DNA of 35,689 nucleotides from a virus, in IMG/VR virus record IMGVR_UViG_3300030104_007095, positions 5,388 through 41,076 of that record. The stretch is one strand, 5' to 3'. Below the pieces are notes generated by a model, which saw only the letters and a list, made by a program, of their open reading frames with translations, was not told the DNA's origin and made no database searches. Made by a program: the position numbers and the translations under genes. Every line of letters begins with the position of its first letter. Positions within the stretch are counted from its first letter, which is position 1. Shown in pieces: positions 1-8,680 of the stretch.

Positions 1-73
1 CGACAACTTTTGAAATGGTTGCTAAGGCTCCGCCTTTTCCACCACCAAGTAAACCGCCGAGTAAATTAAGCAC
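1..73 (-). CDS. Partial Gly-rich small protein, possibly holin-like (5' end only)
   Basis: The gene runs off the left edge; only the first 24 codons are visible. It would start at GTG (71-73), which shares one base with the TAG stop of the upstream 44-aa gene, so the two are translationally coupled. The visible residues read VLNLLGGLLGGGKGGALATI and continue SKVV. A Leu/Gly-rich amphipathic N-terminus of this kind is seen in small phage proteins next to lysis and head genes, some of which are annotated as GTA-type three-helix holins. That family link is a guess from 24 residues. The gene itself is fairly likely; its function is not established. Confidence 0.4.
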   Translation of the reverse strand, partial: MLNLLGGLLGGGKGGALATISKVV

Positions 74-207
74 TATGCTGCTCCGCCTGTCATCCAGCTA
101 ATTACCCAGAGAACAATTATTGCTACAATAGCAGCTTTAATCCAGTCCTTCATTTGCCAGTCACTCCACTCTTTGATGTGTGACCATAGATCTTTTAATA
201 GGTTCAT
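73..207 (-). CDS. 44-aa single-span membrane protein
   Basis: A 44-codon reading frame starts at ATG 205-207 and is preceded by a strong ribosome binding site (AGGAGG on the minus strand, 211-216) at normal spacing. The N-terminal half is amphipathic and Trp-rich (W8, W14, W17, W22). Residues about 24-39 are a clear transmembrane helix (AAIVAIIVLWVISW). It lies in the head-gene operon, downstream of the portal and before a GTG-started Gly-rich gene. Its size and topology fit a small phage membrane protein such as a lysis accessory or holin-type peptide, but no family motif fixes this. Confidence 0.65.
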   Translation of the reverse strand: MNLLKDLWSHIKEWSDWQMKDWIKAAIVAIIVLWVISWMTGGAA

Positions 208-237
208 AAAACCTCCTTTGTTAAGTAGCGAATTATA

Positions 238-477
238 CTATTTTAAACCTTTGAATGCTACCTTTTTAATCTGTACTTTACTACGTTGACCTTTAGGTCC
301 AGATCCTAAGTTTTGTGTAACTTTTGGGCCTTCCATAGTAGCGCTATAAACATCAGCTATTGCTGTTTTATTTACATGAGGGCCCGAGTAAGGATTCATG
401 TCGTTAGAAACAGTCATTTTAGCATTAGGATATAGAGAACCATTTATAAATTTTGGTTTAGGATTGTTAAGTGCCAT
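238..477 (-). CDS. Hypothetical 79-aa protein of the head operon
   Basis: The ATG at 475-477 follows AGGAGA on the minus strand with 5-6 bases spacing. The product is basic and rich in Pro, Gly, Asn and Lys (NNPKPKFINGSLYPNAK near the N-terminus, QRSKVQIKKVAFKGLK at the end), with no membrane segment and little predicted order. It lies 8 bases after the 74-aa gene in a run of minus-strand genes after the portal. The composition suits a small virion or scaffold-associated protein, but I do not recognise the family. Confidence 0.6.
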   Translation of the reverse strand: MALNNPKPKFINGSLYPNAKMTVSNDMNPYSGPHVNKTAIADVYSATMEGPKVTQNLGSGPKGQRSKVQIKKVAFKGLK

Positions 478-485
478 ATTATCTC

Positions 486-710
486 CTAGTGTATTGTGGG
501 TTTGTTATCTTCTAATTCTTGTATCGCATGTTGCACAAATAGTAAAGCATCGTGTTCTTTGTATCCTTTACCTTCAAATAACTCTTTTAATTTTACCATC
601 AAAACCTCAGCCATGATTAATGCATCCGTTTCACTTTTTACATTATCATTAGCAAATTTATCCATCTTAGAAATAAGCTCATCAAATATTTTTTGTGCAT
701 TAAAAATCAT
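486..710 (-). CDS. Hypothetical 74-aa helical protein
   Basis: The product is an all-helical, mildly acidic small protein (FDELISKMDKFANDNVKS, then MVKLKELFEGKGYKEHDALL). There are no cysteines and no membrane span. The start ATG (708-710) is 2 bases from the portal stop codon, so translation is probably coupled to the portal gene. Small genes directly downstream of the portal in similar phages are often head-assembly accessories; here that is only positional inference. Confidence 0.6.
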   Translation of the reverse strand: MIFNAQKIFDELISKMDKFANDNVKSETDALIMAEVLMVKLKELFEGKGYKEHDALLFVQHAIQELEDNKPTIH

Positions 711-712
711 AT

Positions 713-3100
713 TTATTTACCTTGATTTTTGTATTGAAAACCTGGTCCTTTACCTTGAGAGTCAAGTTTTTTAAGGTTTATCTTTGCTCTCAACATAGCT
801 ATATCTTCTTGTGAGTCAATTCTAGCATTATCAATTTTATCTTTTTGTTGTAATTTTTGCTGCTCAAATCCAAGTTTAGTTTGATCAAATTGTAATTTAG
901 CCTGATCATTCATTGCTCGTTGTTGTAGTTCTTGCTGTTTTAATTGAATAACAGGATCTGGTTGACCTGCTCCACTCATTTTTGCTTGTAATTGCTGTAC
1001 TTCTTGTAAGAACTGAGCCTCTAACATAGCTATCTGTCCTTCAGTCATTGATTCAAGATCTTCTCCCTCAGCTACTTGCCCCATCTGTTGCTCTGCTTGT
1101 TGGATCTGCATTGCTACTGCTTCTTTTGCTTTTAATGAAACATGTTGTAAAATATGTTTATTTAATTCAACACCAATTTGTGGCATTAACTGAACAATCG
1201 ACGATAAACCAAACGTAACATGCGCTTGAATATGTGCATCATGATTTTGTCCTTCATATGCTTCAATCTTGTCCTCTTCAATTAATTTACGGTTCTCCAT
1301 GGTTGGGCTCATTGGTTCGGGTTTTTCCAATTTCATAATCTTGTCAATATCCGAAACACCCAAAGCCTCGTACATGCGAATATAAGCTTCTTTCACGTTA
1401 TGAAGTTGAGGCGCACTCGTTGCTAACTGAAGCTGAGTCTGTGCCAACTGAATGCGTTGTGCCATGGAGAATATATTCGGATCAGCCACGGGTATAATGT
1501 CCACGCGTTCATCGAAATCAGTTTGCTTAATAGCTCTATCTCCTCCAACAACAGCATAAGGATACTCTTCAGGAAGATATGTTTGAATAACATTTGCCAA
1601 TAGTTTGAATTCTTTTTGCATCGCATAATACATTCTTTTATGTATAGTGCTCATGATACGCGAACCGCGTTCTAATAAAGCAATAGTCGTTCCAACAGGC
1701 GCTCCTTGATTTGCATCACCAACTTGCATGTCAGCAATTTGCGCAAATCGTTGTCCTGCTTGTACAACAAATCCAAGTAAACCAAATAATGTTTGTGATG
1801 GTTCTTTGTATGGTAAAGGAAGTAATCCTTCTCGAATAGCACCAGATGGTGCGTCAACATCTCTAAACTCACCTGGTTGTAATGGTTCATCATTATCGGC
1901 GATCCGTAGACCACGTGTCTTGAAACCTGCAGGAAGGTTAGCTAATGTTCCAGCATCAATTAATTGACGTAATGCTTGTGTCGCGGTACGCGATAGGCCA
2001 CCAATTAAATGTATTAATCCAAAACCATAAAAACCTAAACCTGGTAAAAATTTAAAGTGAACAAAATATTGTTTCTTTTTGTAAAGCTCATCTCCCTCTT
2101 CATAGTTTCTTCTTATAGCTAAAACTTTTCCTGATGTTTCATCAATAGTAACAATGTAAGGTAATTTAATTCCTGTTGGTTCACCGCTACTGTCTACATC
2201 TTCGTATCCTTCTAGATCTAAATCAACATGCATTTCTAATAGTGTTACAATATAAGAGTCGCCTGTTTGTTGAATGCCATCTAAGTTACTAATAGTGCTT
2301 TGAATATTTCCTGTACTGTATGTTGATGTTTCAGGAGGTGCAGGGTTAATATCTATATCTCTATAAAAACCTGCTACTTGTTTTTTACGTACATCGTTTT
2401 CTGTTAATTTAACAACATGAGTAATACGCTCACATGAATCTAAATCGCTTGCGCTATATGGCACAATAAGATCTTCTGCTGGTATAAATTTAGAAACAGC
2501 TCTTCCTAGTTGCCCATCGTAATACACTTTTTTAAATGTTGAACCACTCAGTGGTAGATAAAATAACATTTGATCAAGCTCAGGTGTGTACTCTTCCATC
2601 ACGTTAGTGATTTGATAATTCATAAATTCTTTTACGCGTTGCGCTTGTTGATATACTTCAACATCTTCTTTTCCTATAACACGTGTTCGAACAGGGCCAT
2701 CCGCAGGCATCATTTCTTTAAAGGCGGTAGAACTAAATTGTGTAACTGCTTCCGCTAATAAAGGATGTGTCACGGAACTCGCACCGCGAAACGGTCTTGT
2801 TCTTTCTTGAAACTTTACTCCAAGTAGATCTAATCCCTTTGTATATGTTGTAGCCCATTCATCTCTTGATGATTTGTCATTTTCAAAATCAGCCACTAAA
2901 TCACTAGCAATTATTCCTAGTTCATTGTCATCCATATTTTCTGCTAGATTAGCATAAAAATCTTCTTCTATTTCTGGTTCATCAGAAACAATTGTTTCCT
3001 CCGTAACTACTTCAATCTCTACTGGTTCTTCATTTTGAATTGCTTCTTCGATTGTTTCACCAACAACAGATTGTATTTTTTGATCTATATTATCAGCCAT
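713..3100 (-). CDS. Portal protein (head-tail connector), 795 aa
   Basis: This is the head vertex ring subunit through which DNA enters and leaves. Recognition rests on overall resemblance to large portal proteins of marine podovirus-like phages. There is an acidic N-terminal extension (about 1-60), then a core with RTRPFRGASSVTHPLLAEA near 100-120, AFKEMMPADGPVRTRV, the F-L-P-L-S-G-S-T-F-K stretch and FIPAEDLIVPYSASDLDS. The last 170 residues are Gln-rich and coiled-coil-like (LQAKMSGAGQPDPVIQLKQQ and following), as in the barrel or crown region of long portals. At 795 aa it is longer than T7 gp8 (536) and P22 gp1 (725). It lies after terL and an 817-aa unknown gene, on the same strand and with only 6 bases between it and that gene. 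The ATG start at 3098-3100 has no better alternative. Confidence 0.85.
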   Translation of the reverse strand: MADNIDQKIQSVVGETIEEAIQNEEPVEIEVVTEETIVSDEPEIEEDFYANLAENMDDNELGIIASDLVADFENDKSSRDEWATTYTKGLDLLGVKFQERTRPFRGASSVTHPLLAEAVTQFSSTAFKEMMPADGPVRTRVIGKEDVEVYQQAQRVKEFMNYQITNVMEEYTPELDQMLFYLPLSGSTFKKVYYDGQLGRAVSKFIPAEDLIVPYSASDLDSCERITHVVKLTENDVRKKQVAGFYRDIDINPAPPETSTYSTGNIQSTISNLDGIQQTGDSYIVTLLEMHVDLDLEGYEDVDSSGEPTGIKLPYIVTIDETSGKVLAIRRNYEEGDELYKKKQYFVHFKFLPGLGFYGFGLIHLIGGLSRTATQALRQLIDAGTLANLPAGFKTRGLRIADNDEPLQPGEFRDVDAPSGAIREGLLPLPYKEPSQTLFGLLGFVVQAGQRFAQIADMQVGDANQGAPVGTTIALLERGSRIMSTIHKRMYYAMQKEFKLLANVIQTYLPEEYPYAVVGGDRAIKQTDFDERVDIIPVADPNIFSMAQRIQLAQTQLQLATSAPQLHNVKEAYIRMYEALGVSDIDKIMKLEKPEPMSPTMENRKLIEEDKIEAYEGQNHDAHIQAHVTFGLSSIVQLMPQIGVELNKHILQHVSLKAKEAVAMQIQQAEQQMGQVAEGEDLESMTEGQIAMLEAQFLQEVQQLQAKMSGAGQPDPVIQLKQQELQQRAMNDQAKLQFDQTKLGFEQQKLQQKDKIDNARIDSQEDIAMLRAKINLKKLDSQGKGPGFQYKNQGK

Positions 3101-3106
3101 AATTTT

Positions 3107-5560
3107 TTATAACCTATTAATGTCTATAAAGCCACCAAAATGAAATGTAGGTATTTCAATAGAACCACCTTTGCTTTTAAGCTTTATATTATTCTTAGTC
3201 AGTAAGTTTATGACTTTTGTGGAGTCGAGGATTTTTCCGTAACCTTCGTTTCGCGACGACGCAATTGCTTTGATCGTGGAGATGATACTGTCGAGATACT
3301 CGATATTGAAGCTGGTAGCCCCATCGCCTTCCATTCTTTCGCTGATACTTTCTTGAAGCCCATTTATATTCTCCTTATATTCATTGGATTCTATATAGTC
3401 TGAAACCCATTCAGACGGAATATACATCATATCCTTATCTTTTCCAAATACTTTTTCAAAGCTGTTCTGCATGTCTTTTTCGCTAGGCATACCATCACTT
3501 AGTGCTGAAGCCACAAAACCTCCTGGAACTGGGGTAATATTAAAGTCTAATCCTGTTAATTTATGTAACTGCTGCACATCTTCTTGGGTAAAACTTGATT
3601 GAATATATAGTTGAATTGTAGGTGTTGCATTAGGATTAATACTCTCTCCTTCATCAAGAATATTAAAATTACTTGCTCCCATAGCATCTTGATCTAAATG
3701 CAATCCTAATAAAGATAATATTTGTTTTCTTTGACTCTCTTCTAAAGGAACAACTCCATTTTTAGTCTTAACAGTCAAGGGAACAATAACGTTAAAATTA
3801 GCTTTTCCATCATACGTACCTAAACCTGTTATCATTCTAGATACTTCTGCTTTTTCACCTATAACTGCTGAAATAAGATTTTCCATAACTGAAGGCTGTT
3901 TATTTTTTTTGCTTATCAGTTTAGTTAAATTACTTTTATGGACCTGATTAATTTGATTCATTAATACAGTGTCATTAGGAAAATTATTAATTAACTGTTC
4001 TATTTTTTTACCGTTAGGCGTAAGATAACTTCCCACTTCAATAGTTGCTTTCATTGATTCTGAATAAGGGCCAACTGTAGCTTGAAGTTTTTCTACAAAC
4101 TGAGGATCAACTAACTCTTCACGATTTAGTTTATCATCTTGAAATACAAATCCTTGATCTTGTAAATCCTTTACTAACTTTTCTCCCATTTGAGCATAGT
4201 TTGTAGCACCGCCTAAGTTTTTGCTTTCTCTAAAAGCTGACCATATTTTTGCCTGTAATTCAAAAGGTTGTAACTCTTCTCCTTCAGGTAATGTTTTGTT
4301 TACCTCATCGGTTAAGTTTCCTAACGCTTCCGTTACCAATGCATAAAGCTCAGGTTTAGATGTTAACATCTTTTGATCAATTCCAAAAATTTCAGACATT
4401 TGCAAATCAATAACGGTATTCGGTTCGCGATCCGACAGACCATTAAAATATTTAAAAGTATCTACATAGTTACCAAACTTAGGGCTGTTAATATCATTCT
4501 CAGGATTTAACAAAAATTTATTTAAAGATGCTCCTTGACGAAACCCTATACGGATAGGTCTATTATTAATATGATCAGAGAAAACACCGATAGCTACATT
4601 AAGATTTTGATAAGGAGTTAAACCTCCAGACGTAACAGACAATATATCATAGAAATCATTTTGTTCTTCAGGAGTAAAATCTGATAAAAAATTATCTAAC
4701 CACTGACTTCCTTTTTGATACCAATATCTCTCATCTGCACCTCCTTCTAATGCTTTATTTATGAGATCTAAATCAGGTAATTTAAATCCACTATTATTAG
4801 CTAGTTCAACTACATCAACATTAGAATTTTTATTTATTTCTTTAATTGTATTTTGTTTAACATCGTTTAATGTTTTTACGTTAAATTTATAATCAATAAT
4901 AGGCGCTTCTTTATTTAAGTAATCAATTTCTCTAAGATCTACTTCACCATTAATTTTATCAGGGACAAGAGCTTCAATGTAAAACTTTGTGTTTTTATCT
5001 TTGGCTAAAAAATCTTTAGGGTTAATTGTTTCAACACTGGTATCTTCTGTTTGAGGGTCACTATCTGTTAAAAAATTTTTTCTTTGTTGATCTATTTTTT
5101 TGTATTGATTTGTAAGATCTTTAATTATTTTATCTGTTCCTTCTTTTGCTAATTCTTCAGCAACAGCTTCAGCACTTGTTGTAACAACTGTTTTTTTAGG
5201 ATCATTATCCTCTGGATCTGGCTCAGGCATTTGATCGGGAAGATCTGGAAGTATTCTTCCTTCTTGATCTATTGTTGTTATTTTTTCATCATCATCTTTT
5301 TTTGTTTGTAAAACAATATTATCTAAGGACGTATCGCCGACCACGGGGGGCGCATTATAAAAACTGTCTCCGTATGTTTTATATTCTTTAATTCGTTCTG
5401 ATTCAGTTTGAGGAAATAATGTTTCGAGATCTACTAAATCATTGGCACCGTAACCTGAAAGATCTATATTTTGCCCTTTAAAATATTCAATAACAGCAGG
5501 AACAGACATCCCCATCTGTGTTGCAATGACCGTTAGAGGTACTGCAGCTTGAACTACCAT
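3107..5560 (-). CDS. 817-aa virion-associated protein of unknown function
   Basis: This very large gene is inserted between terL and portal; its ATG begins one base from the terL stop, so the three are co-transcribed. The N-terminus (MVVQAAVPLTVIATQMG, then MSVPAVIEYFKGQNIDLSGYG) looks like a short helical recognition segment. Residues about 60-180 are acidic, Pro-rich and probably disordered (DQMPEPDPEDNDPKK). The middle is mixed alpha/beta without a motif I know. The last 22 residues carry a Gly-Gly tag, SKGGSIEIPTFHFGGFIDIN, followed by RL, resembling tags on other large proteins in this window. A structural or ejected protein is most likely. I see no catalytic motif. Confidence 0.7.
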   Translation of the reverse strand: MVVQAAVPLTVIATQMGMSVPAVIEYFKGQNIDLSGYGANDLVDLETLFPQTESERIKEYKTYGDSFYNAPPVVGDTSLDNIVLQTKKDDDEKITTIDQEGRILPDLPDQMPEPDPEDNDPKKTVVTTSAEAVAEELAKEGTDKIIKDLTNQYKKIDQQRKNFLTDSDPQTEDTSVETINPKDFLAKDKNTKFYIEALVPDKINGEVDLREIDYLNKEAPIIDYKFNVKTLNDVKQNTIKEINKNSNVDVVELANNSGFKLPDLDLINKALEGGADERYWYQKGSQWLDNFLSDFTPEEQNDFYDILSVTSGGLTPYQNLNVAIGVFSDHINNRPIRIGFRQGASLNKFLLNPENDINSPKFGNYVDTFKYFNGLSDREPNTVIDLQMSEIFGIDQKMLTSKPELYALVTEALGNLTDEVNKTLPEGEELQPFELQAKIWSAFRESKNLGGATNYAQMGEKLVKDLQDQGFVFQDDKLNREELVDPQFVEKLQATVGPYSESMKATIEVGSYLTPNGKKIEQLINNFPNDTVLMNQINQVHKSNLTKLISKKNKQPSVMENLISAVIGEKAEVSRMITGLGTYDGKANFNVIVPLTVKTKNGVVPLEESQRKQILSLLGLHLDQDAMGASNFNILDEGESINPNATPTIQLYIQSSFTQEDVQQLHKLTGLDFNITPVPGGFVASALSDGMPSEKDMQNSFEKVFGKDKDMMYIPSEWVSDYIESNEYKENINGLQESISERMEGDGATSFNIEYLDSIISTIKAIASSRNEGYGKILDSTKVINLLTKNNIKLKSKGGSIEIPTFHFGGFIDINRL

Positions 5561-7021
5561 TTAATAATACTCGGGTTGTTGTTCGTACAGTGGTTTAATT
5601 GGGTCTTCATAATCATCCTTCAGCGCAATAAAATTACCTTGACGATAACGCATCAATGCTTGCGTCATACTATCAACTAAATCATCATGCTCACCATAAG
5701 GAAATGCGGCGCATTCTTCAATCATTTCTTCCGCGAATTTTCTTTCAGGGGCCCATACTTGTCCTGATTCAAAAATAGGCGAAACAGAATTTACTCTTGT
5801 TAACTTATCGTTACCACGTGACGGCGAATAGCTTACCACAGGAATTCCTATTTGTCTAAGTTCTTGTATCAAGGGCATACCACTTGCTTTTGCTTCCACA
5901 ATAATTGTTTCTGGTTCCCAATACTCGTATTGCTCCAAAGCAATCTTTTTTAATTCAGGAAATTCCCATCGCTCTTTAATACAATCCAATAAAATAATAT
6001 TATCTTGGTTATAACCTGCTTTAAAAATTCCCCATGTACTAATCGCACTGAAATCTGCTTTTTCTTTTTTACTGAATGCGGTGTCATAACTTTGTATAAT
6101 GTGAACAAGTTCAGGCATATCTTCTTTTTCCCATGTCTTCCACCATTCACGTTTTATAATAGCTCCTTCTTGAGAGGTTGGTTGTTGTTGATATTGCGCT
6201 TCCCACGACATAACAGGTAAGTTTGATTTGATAGACTCTAATTCTTGTTGTTTCCAGTACTCGGGCCAAATAGGTTTACCACTTGGAAGTAAAGCAGGGA
6301 ATTCTACTACCTCCCACTGATCCGCTTTAGTTTCTGCTTGTTGTTTTATTAAACGACCCGTCAAATCGCGCTCCGACCAACGTGTCATAACGACAACTAT
6401 AGCTCCACCTGGTTGTAAACGTTGCCTTGGTCCTGACATATACCACTCAAACGCGTTATCAAAATTAGTTTCACTTATACTTTGCTCTGAATGAGGGTCA
6501 TCAATGATCAATAGATCTGCACCACGTCCAGTAATAGCGCCACCGATACCAGCTCCAAAATATTCTCCTGCATGATTTGTTTCCCAACGTCCCGATGCCT
6601 TACTATCTGCACGTAATCTAACATCTTTAAATATTTTCTTGTATCCTTCGTCGTCCATAAGGTTACGCATTTTTCTACCAAACCTATATGAGAGCTCTGC
6701 TGTGTGAGTTGCTTGGATAATCTTTGTTTTTGGTTTCTTACCCATTAACCAAGCTGGAAATAAGTACGAAGCAAATTCTGATTTAGTGTGTCTTGGTGGC
6801 ATATTAACAATTAATCGCTTTAACTTGCCAGATGCTATGTCTTCAAATTTTTTAGCCATTACATTGTGGTGATATCCATCAATAAATTCGGGCCAAACCA
6901 TTTTAACAAAGTGCATAAAGCTATCTTTTGCTTTAGCTGCATCATCCTGCATCGCAATTGCCAATAAAAGCCTTAATTCTTCGTCCGAATACTTTTCAAA
7001 TTTATTATTTTCTTGATCCAT
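5561..7021 (-). CDS. terL: Terminase large subunit (packaging ATPase/nuclease)
   Basis: This is the motor that pumps DNA into the prohead and cuts it. The ATPase domain comes first: a variant Walker A, MPPRHTKS (74-81), Walker B LLIIDD (170-175) and the coupling motif TRW (213-215). The C-terminal RNase H-like nuclease domain has the acidic set D313 (QSYDTAF), D323, E376 (IIVEAKASG) and D446/D447 with D450 (HDDLVDSMT). The 486-aa length is normal for T4-type/Terminase_6 large subunits. The ATG at 7019-7021 follows AGGAG on the minus strand with 5 bases spacing. Upstream is a 256-base structured gap. The small subunit is encoded about 1.5 kb upstream, separated by a nuclease gene. Confidence 0.95.
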   Translation of the reverse strand: MDQENNKFEKYSDEELRLLLAIAMQDDAAKAKDSFMHFVKMVWPEFIDGYHHNVMAKKFEDIASGKLKRLIVNMPPRHTKSEFASYLFPAWLMGKKPKTKIIQATHTAELSYRFGRKMRNLMDDEGYKKIFKDVRLRADSKASGRWETNHAGEYFGAGIGGAITGRGADLLIIDDPHSEQSISETNFDNAFEWYMSGPRQRLQPGGAIVVVMTRWSERDLTGRLIKQQAETKADQWEVVEFPALLPSGKPIWPEYWKQQELESIKSNLPVMSWEAQYQQQPTSQEGAIIKREWWKTWEKEDMPELVHIIQSYDTAFSKKEKADFSAISTWGIFKAGYNQDNIILLDCIKERWEFPELKKIALEQYEYWEPETIIVEAKASGMPLIQELRQIGIPVVSYSPSRGNDKLTRVNSVSPIFESGQVWAPERKFAEEMIEECAAFPYGEHDDLVDSMTQALMRYRQGNFIALKDDYEDPIKPLYEQQPEYY

Positions 7022-7054
7022 TGGGACTCCTACCCTCTTTATACTAAAAAAAAG

Positions 7055-7064
7055 GGGTATACCC
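7055..7064. promoter_or_regulatory. Perfect 10-bp palindrome upstream of terL
   Basis: GGGTATACCC is its own reverse complement and lies about 35 bases upstream of the terL start codon, next to an A/T-rich stretch that reads TATAG and AGTATAAAG on the minus strand. A palindrome at this distance from a start codon could be an operator or part of a promoter. The sequence alone does not show that any protein binds it. Confidence 0.3.
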
Positions 7065-7252
7065 TATAAAAAAGTGTTTCATATGAAAAATTGGTGGCTG
7101 AAAATTTAAAACATGCGCTAGAGCACCTCGCGCGCCAGAGCGTGGGGCGTTTTTAGGGGTCGGGTATCCGCGGTTTTCCGCCATTTTTTTTATAATTCAC
7201 AGGTACCCTAACGTTTTTCGCGATTTATGGCAGATTTCCCACGATTACCAAT

Positions 7253-7276
7253 GTACGATAATTGTAGTTATCGTAC
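7253..7276 (-). terminator. 9-bp perfect stem-loop just after the nuclease gene
   Basis: GTACGATAA (7253-7261) and TTATCGTAC (7268-7276) are perfectly complementary around a 6-base loop, beginning one base after the stop codon of the minus-strand nuclease gene (7278-7280). The position suits a transcription end or mRNA 3' stabiliser, but no run of U follows on the minus strand. A classic Rho-independent terminator is therefore not demonstrated, and a processing or operator site is equally possible. Confidence 0.4.
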
Positions 7277-7277
7277 C

Positions 7278-7712
7278 TTATCCTGTTTTACCGCAGATTT
7301 CCTCGCTTTTCGTGGGGCGCGAACCGTGAACTTTTTCAAGATAACTAGATATAGTACCCCAACCTTCCCTCGTTGGCGGTTCGTTTACACCGTTTCGTGA
7401 GAGATCCAGCGAAAGCCTTCCCTCATATAGATTTATTATCTCTAGGGGAAGGTGCTTCGCGTGTTTCTGATAAACCAATATGTAATTGCAACCTCCAGTC
7501 TCCTTCCACAATTTAATGTTCATTGCTATTTGATGTGGGCTCAACTTAATCTTATTACCAGTTGCAACTTTAGCCTCAATGAAGATCGTATCTAAACGTG
7601 GAGCAACTCCAACCATGTCAGGGAACCCGTGAAGGGTTGTAGTCTCAATGCGCAACCAGTTATAAATAGTAAGCTTTTTCTTTATTAATTTAACAAAGTA
7701 AGACTCTTTCAT
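7278..7712 (-). CDS. PD-(D/E)XK nuclease, VRR-NUC/resolvase-like
   Basis: The 144-aa protein has the layout of a small PD-(D/E)XK endonuclease. G-F-P-D (29-32) gives the first acidic residue, IFIEAK (43-48) supplies E46-x-K48, and LSPHQ (57-61) gives the conserved downstream Gln typical of VRR-NUC and related Holliday-junction-resolvase-like enzymes. The N-terminal helix is basic and the C-terminal tail is Gly/Pro-rich. It sits between the two terminase genes, where phages often keep structure-specific nucleases that clear branched DNA before packaging. Specificity cannot be read from the sequence. Confidence 0.75.
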   Translation of the reverse strand: MKESYFVKLIKKKLTIYNWLRIETTTLHGFPDMVGVAPRLDTIFIEAKVATGNKIKLSPHQIAMNIKLWKETGGCNYILVYQKHAKHLPLEIINLYEGRLSLDLSRNGVNEPPTREGWGTISSYLEKVHGSRPTKSEEICGKTG

Positions 7713-7759
7713 TTTACTATCGTTAATTGATTATTCTCTTAAAAAACACAGATACGCAA

Positions 7760-7963
7760 TTATATGTTCTTACGAAAATCTTGAATGCATTCAATTGAGA
7801 AGCGAAAGTATTTATTCATTTCAAATTTAGTCCACTTGCCTGCAATTTCTTCACATTGTTCTTTAGGCATTGGATCTCCAAGAACCATTTGATTACCAGT
7901 ATAAACCCAAGCATCGCCATTGTAGCCCCACAAACTAACAACAAGTAAGAAGACTTTAGTCAT
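7760..7963 (-). CDS. Small secreted or membrane-anchored protein, about 67 aa
   Basis: I place the start at ATG 7961-7963, which overlaps the terS stop by 8 bases (ATGACTAA). A longer form would need a TTG start at 7979-7981. The N-terminus MTKVFLLVVSLWGYNGDAWV is a signal-peptide-like hydrophobic segment. The mature part is short, with two cysteines (KEQCEEIAGKWTKF and SIECIQDF) that could form one disulfide. This suggests a small periplasmic or lipid-facing phage protein; no family is recognised. Confidence 0.6.
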   Translation of the reverse strand: MTKVFLLVVSLWGYNGDAWVYTGNQMVLGDPMPKEQCEEIAGKWTKFEMNKYFRFSIECIQDFRKNI

Positions 7964-8495
7964 TAATCTTTTCTTGCTCAATTAGTTTTGGTTCAGGCTT
8001 TGTCTCTTCCTGTTCGATGACATTCTCTTCATTAACAATTGGAATTCCTTTACGTTGTAATTCATTTAACTTTTGCAATAGTTGTTCACGTGGTAAGTTC
8101 TCAACAGCACTTTCCATTCTTATTGTTGGATCATACAATCCTGCAGCCTTACCTCTTAAAGCCTCAGCATTGATTGCTGCCGCATAATGTTTTTCGTCTT
8201 CAGCTTTTTTACTAAGATCATCGAGCCTTGCAACATGCTTATCCATATTAACAGAATACTTATCTGCTAATTCTTTTTTCATATCGTAAATGGCCTCAGC
8301 CACTAATGGATATTTCTTTGGATCTTGTAACTCCCAAGCAGATCTTCTAGCTGCAGAGTCAGAGTATCCTGCTTTGCGCGCAGACTCAGATGCAGATTGC
8401 AGACCCATTAATGTCTTGGTGCAAAACTCATAAACAAAACGCAATTGCATTGGTGTTAGCTTGCGTGATTTTCTTCCATCAATTATTTTAACCAT
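7956..8495 (-). CDS. terS: Terminase small subunit (DNA recognition)
   Basis: The 179-aa protein begins with a helix-turn-helix region typical of the Terminase_2 family: RKLTPMQLRFVYEF near 11-24, then SASESARKAGYSDSAARRSA near 34-53. These are the helices that recognise the packaging site. The centre (DLSKKAEDEKHYAAAINAEA) is the oligomerisation helix pair, and the C-terminus is acidic and flexible (EENVIEQEETKPEPKL), probably the contact to the large subunit. The ATG start at 8493-8495 is the first gene of the minus-strand packaging operon, next to the repeat-rich divergent region where its binding site might lie. Confidence 0.85.
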   Translation of the reverse strand: MVKIIDGRKSRKLTPMQLRFVYEFCTKTLMGLQSASESARKAGYSDSAARRSAWELQDPKKYPLVAEAIYDMKKELADKYSVNMDKHVARLDDLSKKAEDEKHYAAAINAEALRGKAAGLYDPTIRMESAVENLPREQLLQKLNELQRKGIPIVNEENVIEQEETKPEPKLIEQEKIND

Positions 8496-8528
8496 AATAC
8501 ACTATTTCTGACCCTCTTTATAAATCAA

Positions 8529-8556
8529 CATATAAATTATTTTTCTCGTGGTGCAA
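8529..8556 (-). promoter_or_regulatory. Candidate promoter for the packaging operon
   Basis: On the minus strand, TTGCAC (8551-8556) and TATATG (8529-8534) are separated by 16 bases and lie about 30 bases upstream of the terS start codon. The match to sigma-70 consensus is moderate. It is the best candidate I could find for the leftward transcript, but it is not unique in this AT-rich stretch. Confidence 0.3.
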
Positions 8557-8680
8557 AGAACAAAAGGGCTGTTTTCTGCCAATCAATGTTTTTACATGAC
8601 ACTACTACTGTCAGGCGTACACTACTAAAAACCGACAAGTGTAAGGTAGTTTATGGCTTAAACAAACGATTAATTTGCTT

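Larger units (their letters stand above)
7022..7277 (-). other. Structured, GC-rich gap upstream of terL
   Basis: No credible gene lies in these 256 bases. The segment is much more GC-rich around 7112-7182 than anything nearby. It holds a perfect 10-base palindrome GGGTATACCC (7055-7064), a short hairpin GCGG-TTTT-CCGC (7170-7181) followed on the plus strand by ATTTTTTTT, a 9-bp perfect stem-loop at 7253-7276, and the word CGTGGGGCG at 7141-7149, which recurs at 7311-7319 inside the nuclease gene. It forms the untranslated leader of terL if terL is read through from upstream. It could be a cis-acting packaging or control region; that is inference. Confidence 0.5.

Noticed and set aside
398-774. 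Two plus-strand open frames over the 74-79-aa genes
   Set aside because: They are antisense to a coherent minus-strand operon with good ribosome binding sites; no start signals of their own.
7964-7981. TTG start for the small secreted protein
   Set aside because: It would push the start deeper into terS; ATG 7961-7963 overlaps the terS stop in the usual way and begins the signal-like segment.
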